Counted from the first letter of the stretch, positions 53,797-63,344 are shown. The stretch: DNA of 64,000 nucleotides from HGM04593 sp045661225 (GCA_045661225.1 JAZRFF010000026.1:11404-75403); one strand, 5' to 3'. Program-made: numbers and translations. Notes: generated by a model not told the origin, from the letters alone.

Positions 53797-54783
53797 ATGA
53801 GTTCTACACGCATAGACTTTATAGACCTCGCAAAGGGGGTGTGTATAATACTTGTCGTTATGGGGCATTCCGGTGCGCCATTAGTAATTCCCGGACTGGA
53901 AATTGTTAGAATGCCATTATATTTTATTCTTTCGGGATTATTTTTTAAGGACTACGGTGGCGGTTATAATTTTTTCATAAGAAAGAGCAATAAAATTTTA
54001 TTTCCTTTCATATTTTTCTACCTATTGGGGTATGCTGTCTTTTACAGTATAAAAATATTTGCGCCTGAATTGCTCGTAACAGGCGCTCGTAGCATTCTTG
54101 ACGTATTCACAAACAGACAATTTTTCAATGGGCCCATATGGTTCCTGTTGTGTCTCTTTTGGTGTAATATTATTTTTTGCCAAATAACACTGCACATAAA
54201 AAAAGAATTATGGCAAATTGCGTTAGTCGTTGTTTTAGGATTCACAGGTTATTTTTTAGGACACAAGGAGATATTTATTCCAATGTTCCTCGACGTGGCA
54301 CTTACAGCACTACCTTTCTTTGCATTTGGTTTTTACCTAAAGAAAAGCAAAATTCTATACCCTAACAAATTTGACAAATACAATATTCTATTCGCTCTTT
54401 TCTTTTGGATTATTGCATTTACGCTTACAAGAACCACACATTTCCGTCTTTCGCTACATTATAACGGATTAGAGGGTTGGAGTACTTATCTGATAAGTCT
54501 AACATCGGTACTTGCCATACTTTTCCTTTGTAAAGCAATAAAAAGAGTGCCTTTCGTTACCTATTGCGGGCGTTACTCTATTGTGTTGCTGTGCGTGCAC
54601 CATATGATTTACCGCCCGCTGATGGTTCTGCTGCCAAAGACCGGCGTTGAACTGCTGAGCGACCGATGGAGCATTGCAATAATTACACTGTTGCTGTCGG
54701 TGCTGTGCATTCCCGTATGCAAGAAGTTTATACCGTGGTTTGTTGCACAGAAAGACCTGATTAAACTACCCGAAAAAAGATGA
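53797..54783 (+). CDS. Acyltransferase (membrane, family 3)
   Basis: 328 residues from ATG 53797 (SSTRIDFIDLAKGVCIILVV). MGHSGAPLVIPGLEIVRMPL follows the conserved His, and NGPIWFLLCLFWCNIIF is the central motif. A TTG 13 codons upstream is less likely. It overlaps the GT4 start by 4 bases. It is the fifth acyltransferase in the locus. Confidence 0.87.
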   Translation: MSSTRIDFIDLAKGVCIILVVMGHSGAPLVIPGLEIVRMPLYFILSGLFFKDYGGGYNFFIRKSNKILFPFIFFYLLGYAVFYSIKIFAPELLVTGARSILDVFTNRQFFNGPIWFLLCLFWCNIIFCQITLHIKKELWQIALVVVLGFTGYFLGHKEIFIPMFLDVALTALPFFAFGFYLKKSKILYPNKFDKYNILFALFFWIIAFTLTRTTHFRLSLHYNGLEGWSTYLISLTSVLAILFLCKAIKRVPFVTYCGRYSIVLLCVHHMIYRPLMVLLPKTGVELLSDRWSIAIITLLLSVLCIPVCKKFIPWFVAQKDLIKLPEKR

Positions 54784-56012
54784 GTAAAAAACTGAAAATA
54801 TTCGTATCGGCATATGCTTGCGAACCCGGGTTGGGCAGCGAGATTGGCGTTGGTTGGCACTGGGTGCTCGAGATGTCGAAACATTTTGAACTGTGGGTGC
54901 TCACGCGAGCAAGCAACCGCCCCACCATTGAGCCGTGGATTGCCCAACACCCCGAATATGCCGGCATTCATTTCCTCTACTTCGACTTGCCCAAGTGGGC
55001 GCGATTCTGGAAAAAAGGTATGCGTGGCGTGCGCACATACTACAACCTGTGGCAGTACTGCACAAACGGCATTGTGAAGCGCACTATGCGCGAGAATGGA
55101 ATTAAGGTGTTTCATCACCTTACCTACGGCAACGTACTGTGGAAGGTTAGTTCCTATGGACAACGACAGTTCTTTGTGTGGGGTCCTGCCGGAGGTCTCG
55201 AGACTATCCCGACCGAATACAGCAGGCTTTACAGCCGCAAAAGTCGCCTTATTGAATGGGTGCGTCGCGCAACGGTGAAGATGCTGCCATTGAATATTGG
55301 ATTCGGGCAACGCTGCCGACGCGCCGACCTTATCCTTGCAAAGACCGAGATAACCCGCGGGCACATTCCCGCCAAGCAGCGCAACAAGGCGGTGTTGTTT
55401 ACAGACGTTGCTGTCGACAAAATTCCCCCCACGGTAGCGCAACAGCAGAATGGATACACAACGGAATATATAACGGTTGGCCGTCTCGATGCGTGGCGCG
55501 GTTTCGACCTTGTGATAGAGAGTTTTGCACGGGTGGCAAAGAGTGGTAATGCGGTACACCTGACCATTGTAGGCAAGGGCGCCGACAAGCATCGCTTGCA
55601 GCAGATTGCGGAAAAGCTTGGAGTAAAGGAGAATATTACATTCACCGGCAATGTACCTATGGAGGAGTATTACCGTCTGCTTGCAGCGGCCGATGTTGTT
55701 GTGAACGCATCGCTAAAGGAGGGCGCCGTTACAGTATCGTTCGACACAATGGCGTTGGGCAAGCCACTCATCTGTCTCGACACCACAGGCTACACACGCT
55801 ATTTCTCGAACGAATATGCCATAGTTATTCCGCGTGACAGACGTGAAAAGGTCATTGAGGATATTGCCGGGGCTATGGAACGCCTGACCAATATCGACGA
55901 GCGAAAAAGTATCGGTGAAAAGGCAAAAAATGCAGGTCGGCAGTTCTCGTGGGAGGCGCGTGGTATTAAGTTCCGCGACCTGCTGATGAAGAAAATAGAA
56001 GAAAGACAATAA
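54780..56012 (+). CDS. Glycosyltransferase family 4 (GT-B)
   Basis: 410 residues. SAYACEPGLGSEIGVGWHWV is the N-terminal signature, GRLDAWRGFDLVIESFARV the start of the donor domain, and SLKEGAVTVSFDTMALGKPL the position of the usual E-x7-E, here with Asp in place of the second Glu. GC-rich relative to the preceding genes. Confidence 0.88.
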   Translation: MSKKLKIFVSAYACEPGLGSEIGVGWHWVLEMSKHFELWVLTRASNRPTIEPWIAQHPEYAGIHFLYFDLPKWARFWKKGMRGVRTYYNLWQYCTNGIVKRTMRENGIKVFHHLTYGNVLWKVSSYGQRQFFVWGPAGGLETIPTEYSRLYSRKSRLIEWVRRATVKMLPLNIGFGQRCRRADLILAKTEITRGHIPAKQRNKAVLFTDVAVDKIPPTVAQQQNGYTTEYITVGRLDAWRGFDLVIESFARVAKSGNAVHLTIVGKGADKHRLQQIAEKLGVKENITFTGNVPMEEYYRLLAAADVVVNASLKEGAVTVSFDTMALGKPLICLDTTGYTRYFSNEYAIVIPRDRREKVIEDIAGAMERLTNIDERKSIGEKAKNAGRQFSWEARGIKFRDLLMKKIEERQ

Positions 56013-56019
56013 TAACGCC

Positions 56020-57123
56020 GTGAATAAAACTGTAACCGACATTCTGAGCATTAACAGCGGGGAGAAATTCTACCGTTTCGGGAACGCCGATGGTAAAAAG
56101 TGGATTATGCCGGTACGCAATATGCGCACAGCTATGGGGTTATACCAACCGAGCGGAACAAAAGGTAAGGCCGTAAAGAGCCTGCTACCCTATCTGCACC
56201 CACTGCCATTTGTGCGCAATGTCATTAAAGCCGAAACGCTCCATTGCCACTTGCAAGAGGAACTGCACCAACTGCTCGGGAAGCTGTTCATAAGTAATCA
56301 CTTTGAATTTTCCATTTTCGAGGGCACACCGAGTGTTCATCAGAAGATAACAATGCAAGTGAGCAAAGGCAAGAAAATATTGGGATATTGCAAACTGAGC
56401 AAAAGCAGCGATATTAAAAAACTTTTCGAAGAAGAGAACGCAATGCTCGGGTGGCTCGCTGAAAAAGAGGTTAACAACATTCCACAGACACTCTATTGCG
56501 GTACGCTCACAAACGGCATACATATTTTTGTGCAGAGTACCGTTAAAAGCCCACATTCAACGACTATACACAAGTGGGGAACACTCCAAGAAGAGTTTCT
56601 TGCACAGTTGCACCACTGCACAAAACAACACCTGCCATTCGAGGGAAGCGACTACAGCAACACCATAAACGCCCTTGAGGCGAACATTGCACTGTTGCCC
56701 GATAACATTAACCACAAAACAGTGGAAACAGCCATAAAGGCTGTCCGCAAGGAGTTTTGTGGCAAAAATGTTGAATTCTCGGCCTGTCACGGCGATTTCA
56801 CGCCGTGGAATATGTTTGCCGAAAAAGACAAACTCTTTGTATTCGACTTTGAGTACGCAGCAAAGAGCTACCCGCCCGGACTTGACCGCTACCACTATTT
56901 TACACAAACCGCAATATTTGAAAAACGGTTGAGTGCACAAGAAATAATCTCTCTTATACAAAGCGCACAAGAAAAGTGGATTAAAAAGAAGGAATACAAA
57001 CTCTATCTTCTTGACATTATTTCACGCTTCACCCTGCGCGAGGGCAAGAAGGTCACCGGCTGTGCCGCAGCGCCTTTCGCAACTTGGGGGGCATTGTTGG
57101 AGTATTTGACTACAGAGGAATAA
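56020..57123 (+). CDS. Phosphotransferase of the APH/kinase-like fold
   Basis: 367 residues from a GTG start. The C-terminal half has the catalytic loop SACHGDFTPWNMF and the metal motif LFVFDFEYA, as in aminoglycoside or choline kinase-like enzymes. The N-terminal ATP lobe is weaker (LGYCKLSKSSDIKKLFEEEN). In this setting it more likely phosphorylates a sugar or polyol such as a polymer precursor than an antibiotic. It lies 7 bases after the GT4 gene. Confidence 0.72.
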   Translation: MNKTVTDILSINSGEKFYRFGNADGKKWIMPVRNMRTAMGLYQPSGTKGKAVKSLLPYLHPLPFVRNVIKAETLHCHLQEELHQLLGKLFISNHFEFSIFEGTPSVHQKITMQVSKGKKILGYCKLSKSSDIKKLFEEENAMLGWLAEKEVNNIPQTLYCGTLTNGIHIFVQSTVKSPHSTTIHKWGTLQEEFLAQLHHCTKQHLPFEGSDYSNTINALEANIALLPDNINHKTVETAIKAVRKEFCGKNVEFSACHGDFTPWNMFAEKDKLFVFDFEYAAKSYPPGLDRYHYFTQTAIFEKRLSAQEIISLIQSAQEKWIKKKEYKLYLLDIISRFTLREGKKVTGCAAAPFATWGALLEYLTTEE

Positions 57124-57163
57124 CACCCATACGGGAGAATCGAAAAAAAATCGCAAAACAAAA

Positions 57164-58258
57164 ATGAAAAAAATAGTATGTTTCCACCTTTTCAACGATT
57201 ATAGCGGCAGCCCCAAGGTGCTCAGAAGCGTCCTTGCAGGCCTGTCGGAACAGGGTTACAGCATAGACCTTGTAACGTCGCACGGCGGAGCGCTTGATGA
57301 ACTGAAGGAGAGACGTGGGATAAGGTTCAGACAGTACAACTACCACTTTGCGCATAGCACAGCAGCAAGAGTATGGAACTATTTGCGTGTGCAGCTGCTT
57401 ACGTTCTTCATTGCGTTAGGATACGCATTCAAAAAAGACGTCATAATATACATAAACACCATTCTGCCGGTGGGTGCAGCATTAGGCGGACGCATCGCCG
57501 GCAAAAAGGTCATTTACCACTACCACGAAAATGCAGGTGCAAAGAGCCGCGCCTACCGCATTCTGGCGTGGTTTATGCAGAGGCTTGCCTCAAAAATAAT
57601 ATGCGTGTCGCAGTACCAGCGTTCGTTCCTCAAGCGCAAGAAAGGCGTTTCGGTAGTGCCCAATGCGCTTCCCAAGGAGTTTGTGGCAGCCCTTACGCCC
57701 AACCCGCACGAAGCATTCAAACGCAAACGCGTGCTGATGTTAGGCTCTTTAAAAAGCTACAAAGGCACAAAGGAATTTATTGAAATTGCCGACAGATTAC
57801 AACAATTCAGCTTTGAGATTGTTCTTAATGAGAACCAAGAGAAGATTGATGCCTACCTGAAACAGGAGCACATTACAACACCGCCCAACCTTACAGTGTA
57901 CCCACGGCAGAATATCGTAGTTACATTCTACAACAACGCCTCACTGGTGTTAAACCTAACCGACAAAAGACAGGCTATTGAGACGTTCGGGCTCACTGCC
58001 CTTGAGGCAATGGCAGCAGGGCTTCCGGTAATTGTGCCCACAGTGGGAGGTATTGCAGAAATGGTCGCAGACGGCGTCAACGGCTACAAAATAGATGTAA
58101 AGGATATAGAAAAAATACAAGAAAGAGTAGAAAATATTTTAACAAACGTGAATTTATATATAACTTTGTCAAAGAACGCGCACGAGTGCTCTAAGAAGTA
58201 CAGCGTCCGTCAAATGACAGGGATTATAGCGCAGGTTCTTGAAAGTGTAAATAGTTGA
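57164..58258 (+). CDS. Glycosyltransferase family 4 (GT-B)
   Basis: 364 residues. FNDYSGSPKVLRSVLAGLSE, YHYHENAGAKSRA, SVVPNALPKEF and the donor motif ETFGLTALEAMAAGLPVIVP. Overlaps the next start by 1 base (TGATG). Confidence 0.9.
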   Translation: MKKIVCFHLFNDYSGSPKVLRSVLAGLSEQGYSIDLVTSHGGALDELKERRGIRFRQYNYHFAHSTAARVWNYLRVQLLTFFIALGYAFKKDVIIYINTILPVGAALGGRIAGKKVIYHYHENAGAKSRAYRILAWFMQRLASKIICVSQYQRSFLKRKKGVSVVPNALPKEFVAALTPNPHEAFKRKRVLMLGSLKSYKGTKEFIEIADRLQQFSFEIVLNENQEKIDAYLKQEHITTPPNLTVYPRQNIVVTFYNNASLVLNLTDKRQAIETFGLTALEAMAAGLPVIVPTVGGIAEMVADGVNGYKIDVKDIEKIQERVENILTNVNLYITLSKNAHECSKKYSVRQMTGIIAQVLESVNS

Positions 58259-59325
58259 TGAAAAAAGTAGCGGTAATAGGCACACAGGGTGTTCCTGCAA
58301 ATTACGGAGGCTTCGAGACCTTGGTCGAGAATATCATTGGCGACAACTGTTCCGGTGATGTTCAATATACTGTATTCTGCAGCAGCAAGGACATTCGTAC
58401 AAAAGCCAAGGAGTACAAGGGCGCACGTCTTAAATACATTCCTTTGCACGCCAACGGTGTACAAAGTATCCCATACGACATTATTTCAATGATGCGCAGC
58501 CTGTGGGGGTACGATGCCGTGTTAATACTCGGCGTGTCGGGCTGTATGTTCCTGCCGATATTCAAACTACTGAGCCGTACAAAGGTCATTGTAAACATTG
58601 ACGGTCTTGAGCATCGGCGCGCAAAGTGGAAGAACTGGGTACGAAAGTACCTGAAGGCTTCGGAGAGTATGGCTGTGCGATTCGCAAACATTGTAATAAC
58701 CGACAACAAAGGCATACAAGATTACGCCAAGACGGTGTACAAGCGCGACACAACGCTTATAACCTACGGAGGCGACCACGCCTTGCTCGATGTTACCCCC
58801 GAACGTGAACAGGAGATTCTGCAACAATATGGCCTCACCGGCAACGGTTACGCAATGAGCGTATGCCGCATTGAACCCGAGAACAACTGCCACACAACAC
58901 TCGAGGCATTCGCCAAGAGCAACGAACGACTGATATTCATCGGCAACTGGCACCGCAACGACTACAGCCGCAAGCTGAAGGAGGAGTATGGCAAGTACAG
59001 CAACATAATCCTTGCCGACAGCATATACGACCTGAACATACTATGCACCCTGCGCAGAAACGCGAAGCTATACATACACGGACACAGCGCCGGCGGTACC
59101 AACCCCTCACTTGTTGAGGCAATGTTCTTTGGACGCCCCATTCTCGCGTTCGACGTAGTGTACAACCGCGAAACAACCTTCAACAAGGCATACTATTACA
59201 AAGACGGCGACGAACTTACGGCACTAATACACCGCACAAACCTCGACGGCACAATTATGCACCGTCTGGCGCAAGAGAACTACACCTGGAAAAAAATTGC
59301 AGGGGAATACGAGGCACTATACTAA
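58258..59325 (+). CDS. DUF1972-containing glycosyltransferase (GT4)
   Basis: 355 residues. VAVIGTQGVPANYGGFETLV is the DUF1972 opening found in rhamnosyl- and related transferases. IHGHSAGGTNPSLVEAMFFG is the donor-site region. It is the last gene of the locus, ending 18 bases before the terminator. Confidence 0.9.
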   Translation: MKKVAVIGTQGVPANYGGFETLVENIIGDNCSGDVQYTVFCSSKDIRTKAKEYKGARLKYIPLHANGVQSIPYDIISMMRSLWGYDAVLILGVSGCMFLPIFKLLSRTKVIVNIDGLEHRRAKWKNWVRKYLKASESMAVRFANIVITDNKGIQDYAKTVYKRDTTLITYGGDHALLDVTPEREQEILQQYGLTGNGYAMSVCRIEPENNCHTTLEAFAKSNERLIFIGNWHRNDYSRKLKEEYGKYSNIILADSIYDLNILCTLRRNAKLYIHGHSAGGTNPSLVEAMFFGRPILAFDVVYNRETTFNKAYYYKDGDELTALIHRTNLDGTIMHRLAQENYTWKKIAGEYEALY

Positions 59326-59343
59326 GAAAACCTACACCCCCAA

Positions 59344-59387
59344 ATAAAACACCTGCGGCACGTTTTTGCGTGCCGCAGGTGTTTTAT
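59344..59387. terminator. Bidirectional terminator closing the polysaccharide locus
   Basis: Perfect 19-bp stem (ATAAAACACCTGCGGCACG and its complement) with a 6-base loop, and A/T runs on both sides. It can stop the plus-strand operon and the minus-strand ABC-F transcript that converge here. Confidence 0.93.
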
Positions 59388-59521
59388 TACCCCTTGATAG
59401 ATTATCCATAAACTCCCCGGCAGATGGAAAATTGCAATATCCCACAAACGAAACGCCGGGACGAACTGATTTTATAAACAAATTGCCGAAGAAGAACCTT
59501 AGCAAAAAGCCGGCATAGAAT

Positions 59522-61156
59522 TTACTTACGCTCAAGTTCGCTAAGTTCCTCCATCTTCTTGTTGGCAAGAAATTCATACACACCACACAGGTGTTCCCTC
59601 ACCTTTCCGTGTCCAAACTCATAGACCTTGGTAACAAGCCCGTCGAGGAAGTCACGGTCGTGGCTCACACAAATAAGTGTTCCGTCAAAGTCCATAAGAG
59701 CCTGCTTTAGAATGTCCTTGGTCTTCAGGTCGAGATGGTTGGTAGGCTCGTCAAGAATAAGCAGGTTTACAGGCTCAAGCAACAGTTTCATAAGCGCAAG
59801 ACGCGTGCGTTCACCACCCGAGAGTACCTTGACCTTCTTTGCGCTCGCCTCGCCGCCGAACATAAACGCTCCCAACAGGTCGCGTATCTTGTTGCGTATA
59901 TCGCCCTTTGCGACGTCGTCAATTGTCTGGAACACAGTAAGGTTCTCATCGAGCAACGAAGCCTGATTCTGTGCAAAATATCCAATCTGTACATTATGCC
60001 CCAACTGTAACACCCCCTCGTGCTCAAGCTCGTTCATAATACATTTTACCAATGTCGACTTACCCTCGCCGTTACGCCCCACAAAAGCGACCTTGTCGCC
60101 ACGTTCTATGGTAAGCGTTGCACCCGAGAAGATACGTTTGTCGTCAAAAGCCTTGCCCACACCCTCCATAATCACTGGGTACTGCCCCGAACGAGGCGAG
60201 GGCGGGAACTTAAGCCTGAGTGCCGACGTATCCTCTTCATCGACCTCAATAATCTCGAGCTTCTCGAGCATCTTCACGCGGCTCTGCACCTGCAGAGTCT
60301 TTGAATATGTACCCTTGAAACGCTCAATAAAGTCTTTTGTCTCCTGAATCATCTTCTGTTGCTCCTCCCACTGTTTCATCTGCTGCTGACGACGCTCGGC
60401 ACGCAACACAAGGTACTGTGAATAGTTGACCTTATAGTCATATATGCGCCCCATAGTAACCTCTATGGTGCGCGTGGTAATATTATCGACAAACTTGCGG
60501 TCGTGACTGATTACCACCACCGCCTTACCGTTATTAACAAGAAACTCCTCGAGCCAACCTATAGACTCAATATCCAGATGGTTGGTGGGCTCGTCAAGCA
60601 GTAACACGTCGGGGTTGCGCAAGAGCATCTTTGCAAGCTCTATACGCATACGCCAGCCACCCGAGAACTCACTCGTCTGGCGTGTAAAGTCACTACGCTC
60701 AAAGCCCAATCCCAGGAGAGTCTTTTCGACGTCCTCTTCGAAGTGCGTCATATCTATGGCATAAAACTTCTCGCTCTTCGTGGCAACCTCTTCAATGAGC
60801 GACATATACTCGTCACTCTCATAATCGGTGCGCGTGGCAAGAAGGTTATTCAGACGGTCAAGTTCGGCCTCCATCTCGTACAAATGCGCAAACGCCTGCG
60901 ACGCCTCCTCAAAGACAGTGCGACCGTCCTCAGTCATCAGATGCTGCGGCAGATAAGCAATCACAGTATCCTTAGGCGCCGACACCGTTCCGCGCGTAGC
61001 AGTACGTACACCCGCCAGAATCTTCAGCAACGTACTCTTGCCCGCCCCATTCTTGCCCATAAGCGCAATGCGGTCCTTCTCGTTAATAACAAACGAAACA
61101 TCGCTGAAAAGCGTCGTTCCGCCAAATTCCACAGCCAATCCGTCAATAGATACCAT
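59522..61156 (-). CDS. ABC-F family ATPase
   Basis: 544 residues, two ABC domains and no membrane part. Walker A: MGKNGAGKSTLLKIL and GRNGEGKSTLVKCI. Signatures: FSGGWRMRIELAKML and LSGGERTRLALMKLL. Walker B: LLLDEPTNHLD and LILDEPTNHLD. The linker between domains (about 240-310) is charged, as in ribosome-binding ABC-F proteins. It probably acts on ribosomes (EttA/YbiT type); whether it protects against an antibiotic cannot be told. Its leader contains an interspersed repeat copy. Confidence 0.9.
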   Translation of the reverse strand: MVSIDGLAVEFGGTTLFSDVSFVINEKDRIALMGKNGAGKSTLLKILAGVRTATRGTVSAPKDTVIAYLPQHLMTEDGRTVFEEASQAFAHLYEMEAELDRLNNLLATRTDYESDEYMSLIEEVATKSEKFYAIDMTHFEEDVEKTLLGLGFERSDFTRQTSEFSGGWRMRIELAKMLLRNPDVLLLDEPTNHLDIESIGWLEEFLVNNGKAVVVISHDRKFVDNITTRTIEVTMGRIYDYKVNYSQYLVLRAERRQQQMKQWEEQQKMIQETKDFIERFKGTYSKTLQVQSRVKMLEKLEIIEVDEEDTSALRLKFPPSPRSGQYPVIMEGVGKAFDDKRIFSGATLTIERGDKVAFVGRNGEGKSTLVKCIMNELEHEGVLQLGHNVQIGYFAQNQASLLDENLTVFQTIDDVAKGDIRNKIRDLLGAFMFGGEASAKKVKVLSGGERTRLALMKLLLEPVNLLILDEPTNHLDLKTKDILKQALMDFDGTLICVSHDRDFLDGLVTKVYEFGHGKVREHLCGVYEFLANKKMEELSELERK

Positions 61157-61196
61157 ATATATTCAAAAACAAATAATTTACATTTAAAACCCACGA

Positions 61197-61290
61197 CCAA
61201 GATAGAAGCAAACGAGCGAGATGAACAAAGTTCACTTTGATATTTCACAGCGAGTGCAGCCTATTTTCGCGCACAGCGCAAAGATACTAA
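61197..61290. repeat. Interspersed promoter repeat, copy E, in the ABC-F leader
   Basis: Same block order as copies A and B: CCAAGATAG, AACGAGCGAG, hairpin CAAAGT-TC-ACTTTG, GCGAGTGCAGCCTATTTTCG, CAAAGATA. The hairpin arms (AAAGT/ACTTT) differ from copy A (AAAC/GTTT) yet remain paired. On the minus strand TATCTTTG at 61286-61279 is a -7 element pointing into ABC-F, giving a leader of about 120 bases that contains the repeat. The remainder of the 61157-61477 gap holds nothing recognisable. Confidence 0.75.
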
Positions 61291-61477
61291 TTTTCCCGCA
61301 TAAAACAGCGGATAGCACACCTTGCCGGCAACTTTTCAAACGAGACAGGGCGAGAATAGAATCAAAAAGCCCACATAAACACAACGCACAACAAGGCAGG
61401 CAGCCAACATAGGCAGATAAAAAACACCCCGGGCTCAAAAATGAGAGGCAAGCACTCATTGCAGCCCTTTCAAAGAA

Positions 61478-62203
61478 CTACCACGTTTTTTTATCGTAAA
61501 TAATTCCTGTTGTTCCGGCAGAACAATCCGGCTGCTTATGCCGAACGCCCAACTTATTCAAACACTCTTCAATTTTACTTTGAAGCCCCACCGTCGTCTC
61601 CCTGATACCTTCTAAATGCTCATTAAAAACCGCCTTGTTTCGGTCCGGCGACTTCAGATGTTCAACAAGAATATCCACATTTAAATTATAATTGCGCACA
61701 CGAACCGTCATTGGGAAAATAATTTGGTTATGTTTGTTGTCAATGTTTCTGAGCGTCTCACCGTCCGACAGCGAAGAGTATTTGGTTATTTCCAGCTTCT
61801 TTATATGCAACAACGAAGGAACACCCACCTCCGTGTCAATCTTGTCAAGCACCTCTAAATTAGCTCCAAGATGCCTGTATATCTCCAGCAGCTCGCCCGA
61901 CACACGATTAACTATTTGACTTATGAGCAGCCGCTTCTGCGCACGATTAACAATCAAGCCAAGCAACAACGCACTTGCAGTACTCCAAAAAGCAAAAACA
62001 GTCTCACCATTAACATTCAACACCTTCTTGCATAATACCGATATCATTATACCAACAAACAACAACAATAAAGGAGAAATATAATCAACCACTACCCGCC
62101 TGAAGGCAAGAGATTTAAAATATCCGTATATCAAAAGCCCGGCAACAGCAGAACCCGACAAAGCATAAACACAGACCATAATACAAGAATAACAATCCAT
62201 CAT
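61478..62203 (-). CDS. Membrane protein of unknown function
   Basis: 241 residues from ATG 62203 (tandem ATG; a TTG two codons upstream is possible). Three hydrophobic segments at about 8-28, 42-60 and 66-88 are followed by a soluble region (about 95-241) with helical, charged sequence such as SQIVNRVSGELLEIYRHLG. No family is recognised. It has its own promoter and no obvious partner. Confidence 0.7.
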   Translation of the reverse strand: MMDCYSCIMVCVYALSGSAVAGLLIYGYFKSLAFRRVVVDYISPLLLLFVGIMISVLCKKVLNVNGETVFAFWSTASALLLGLIVNRAQKRLLISQIVNRVSGELLEIYRHLGANLEVLDKIDTEVGVPSLLHIKKLEITKYSSLSDGETLRNIDNKHNQIIFPMTVRVRNYNLNVDILVEHLKSPDRNKAVFNEHLEGIRETTVGLQSKIEECLNKLGVRHKQPDCSAGTTGIIYDKKTW

Positions 62204-62227
62204 TTTCAATAAATAATCTATTTATTA

Positions 62228-62258
62228 CAAAAATAAAGGTTCCCCTTGAATAAGTCAA
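62228..62258 (-). promoter_or_regulatory. Promoter of the unknown membrane protein gene
   Basis: Minus strand: TTG (62258-62256), 20 bases, TATTTTTG (62235-62228), 25 bases before the start codon. Confidence 0.6.
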
Positions 62259-62358
62259 CAGATTATAAAATTTATTGATCAGGAGGCTGAACCGAAGAAT
62301 GAATTAAAACACCGGCAACTCCAAAACCCATCAACCGAAAGAGAGCAAAAGGCAAGAA

Positions 62359-63291
62359 TCAATAAAATCCCAAATACTTTTTCGCAAACTTGGGAAATAA
62401 CCTTTTCGTTACCACAATAAACGATATTGACACAAACAGTGTAACAAACCATTTAACCAACCAATTGTCAACAGGAACAAATTCAATCAACTTAAGATGT
62501 ATTAAATATATTCCAAATGAAATTACACCAATATAGCTTATTGCTGATTTTAGAATATGTTTCTTTTTATTATATAAGTTTTCTGCATATTTTGAAAACA
62601 ATAAAAGTATCATACCGCAAGAATACAAGAAAGTGCTAATCCAAATTCTCTCCTCGAATATCGAAGAAAGAATACCGCACAAAACTAATATTATCGCAAA
62701 AGAGCGATTGTATTCTCTTGTAGAACCTCTAAGGTATACGCCTATGGCGAAATATCCAATCCAGATAAAGGGGCATCCTAATGTTGCCAAGAGTCCCGAA
62801 ACAAAATTTGATAGAGGGTTGTAAAATACTATTATATATTTGAAAAATAAAGAGAGCGCAAGGAGCAATATAACAACTGTTTTTTTATTACAATGTTCTT
62901 TAATAAATGGCAAAATTAGATACATAGTAATAATCACAAATATAAAATAAAAGACCCCATAACCACAGAAAACTTGATAAAACAAATTTGTCAATATGGG
63001 CCAACCTTTTACTGTATTTTGAACGAAGTATGGTAAAGACCAAATAAAGCAAGGTATATATACTTTAGGTATTTGCCTTTTCCAAAACTCATTCCTGCTC
63101 TGATTGTTTACAAGATCTTTTGAAGCAATAAAATATCCAGATATTGCAAGAAATAATGGAACAGCACAGCAACAAAGAAGCTTGATTAAAGACTCTGTTC
63201 TATTCATTTGTGCAGGATGGGTGTGAAGAGCAACTACAAATATTATTGCAACTCCTCTTATAAAATCAAAATATTCATTCCTTTGTTTCAT
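62359..63291 (-). CDS. Acyltransferase (membrane, family 3)
   Basis: 310 residues from ATG 63291 (KQRNEYFDFIRGVAIIFVVA). LHTHPAQ holds the conserved His region, and about ten membrane segments follow. It is AT-rich like the acyltransferases of the polysaccharide locus but lies outside it and on the opposite strand; it could modify the same polymer or another surface glycan. Confidence 0.86.
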   Translation of the reverse strand: MKQRNEYFDFIRGVAIIFVVALHTHPAQMNRTESLIKLLCCCAVPLFLAISGYFIASKDLVNNQSRNEFWKRQIPKVYIPCFIWSLPYFVQNTVKGWPILTNLFYQVFCGYGVFYFIFVIITMYLILPFIKEHCNKKTVVILLLALSLFFKYIIVFYNPLSNFVSGLLATLGCPFIWIGYFAIGVYLRGSTREYNRSFAIILVLCGILSSIFEERIWISTFLYSCGMILLLFSKYAENLYNKKKHILKSAISYIGVISFGIYLIHLKLIEFVPVDNWLVKWFVTLFVSISFIVVTKRLFPKFAKKYLGFY

Positions 63292-63313
63292 TGTATCAAA
63301 TATTATTGCTGTA

Positions 63314-63344
63314 CAAAAATACTGCAAAACCATAGTATTAGCAA
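63314..63344 (-). promoter_or_regulatory. Promoter of the minus-strand acyltransferase
   Basis: Minus strand: TTG (63344-63342), 20 bases, TATTTTTG (63321-63314), 22 bases before the ATG. Confidence 0.6.

Noticed and set aside
54609..55592. 327-codon minus-strand open frame
   Set aside because: Antisense to two well-supported genes (acyltransferase and GT4); unusual composition rich in Cys and His typical of shadow frames.
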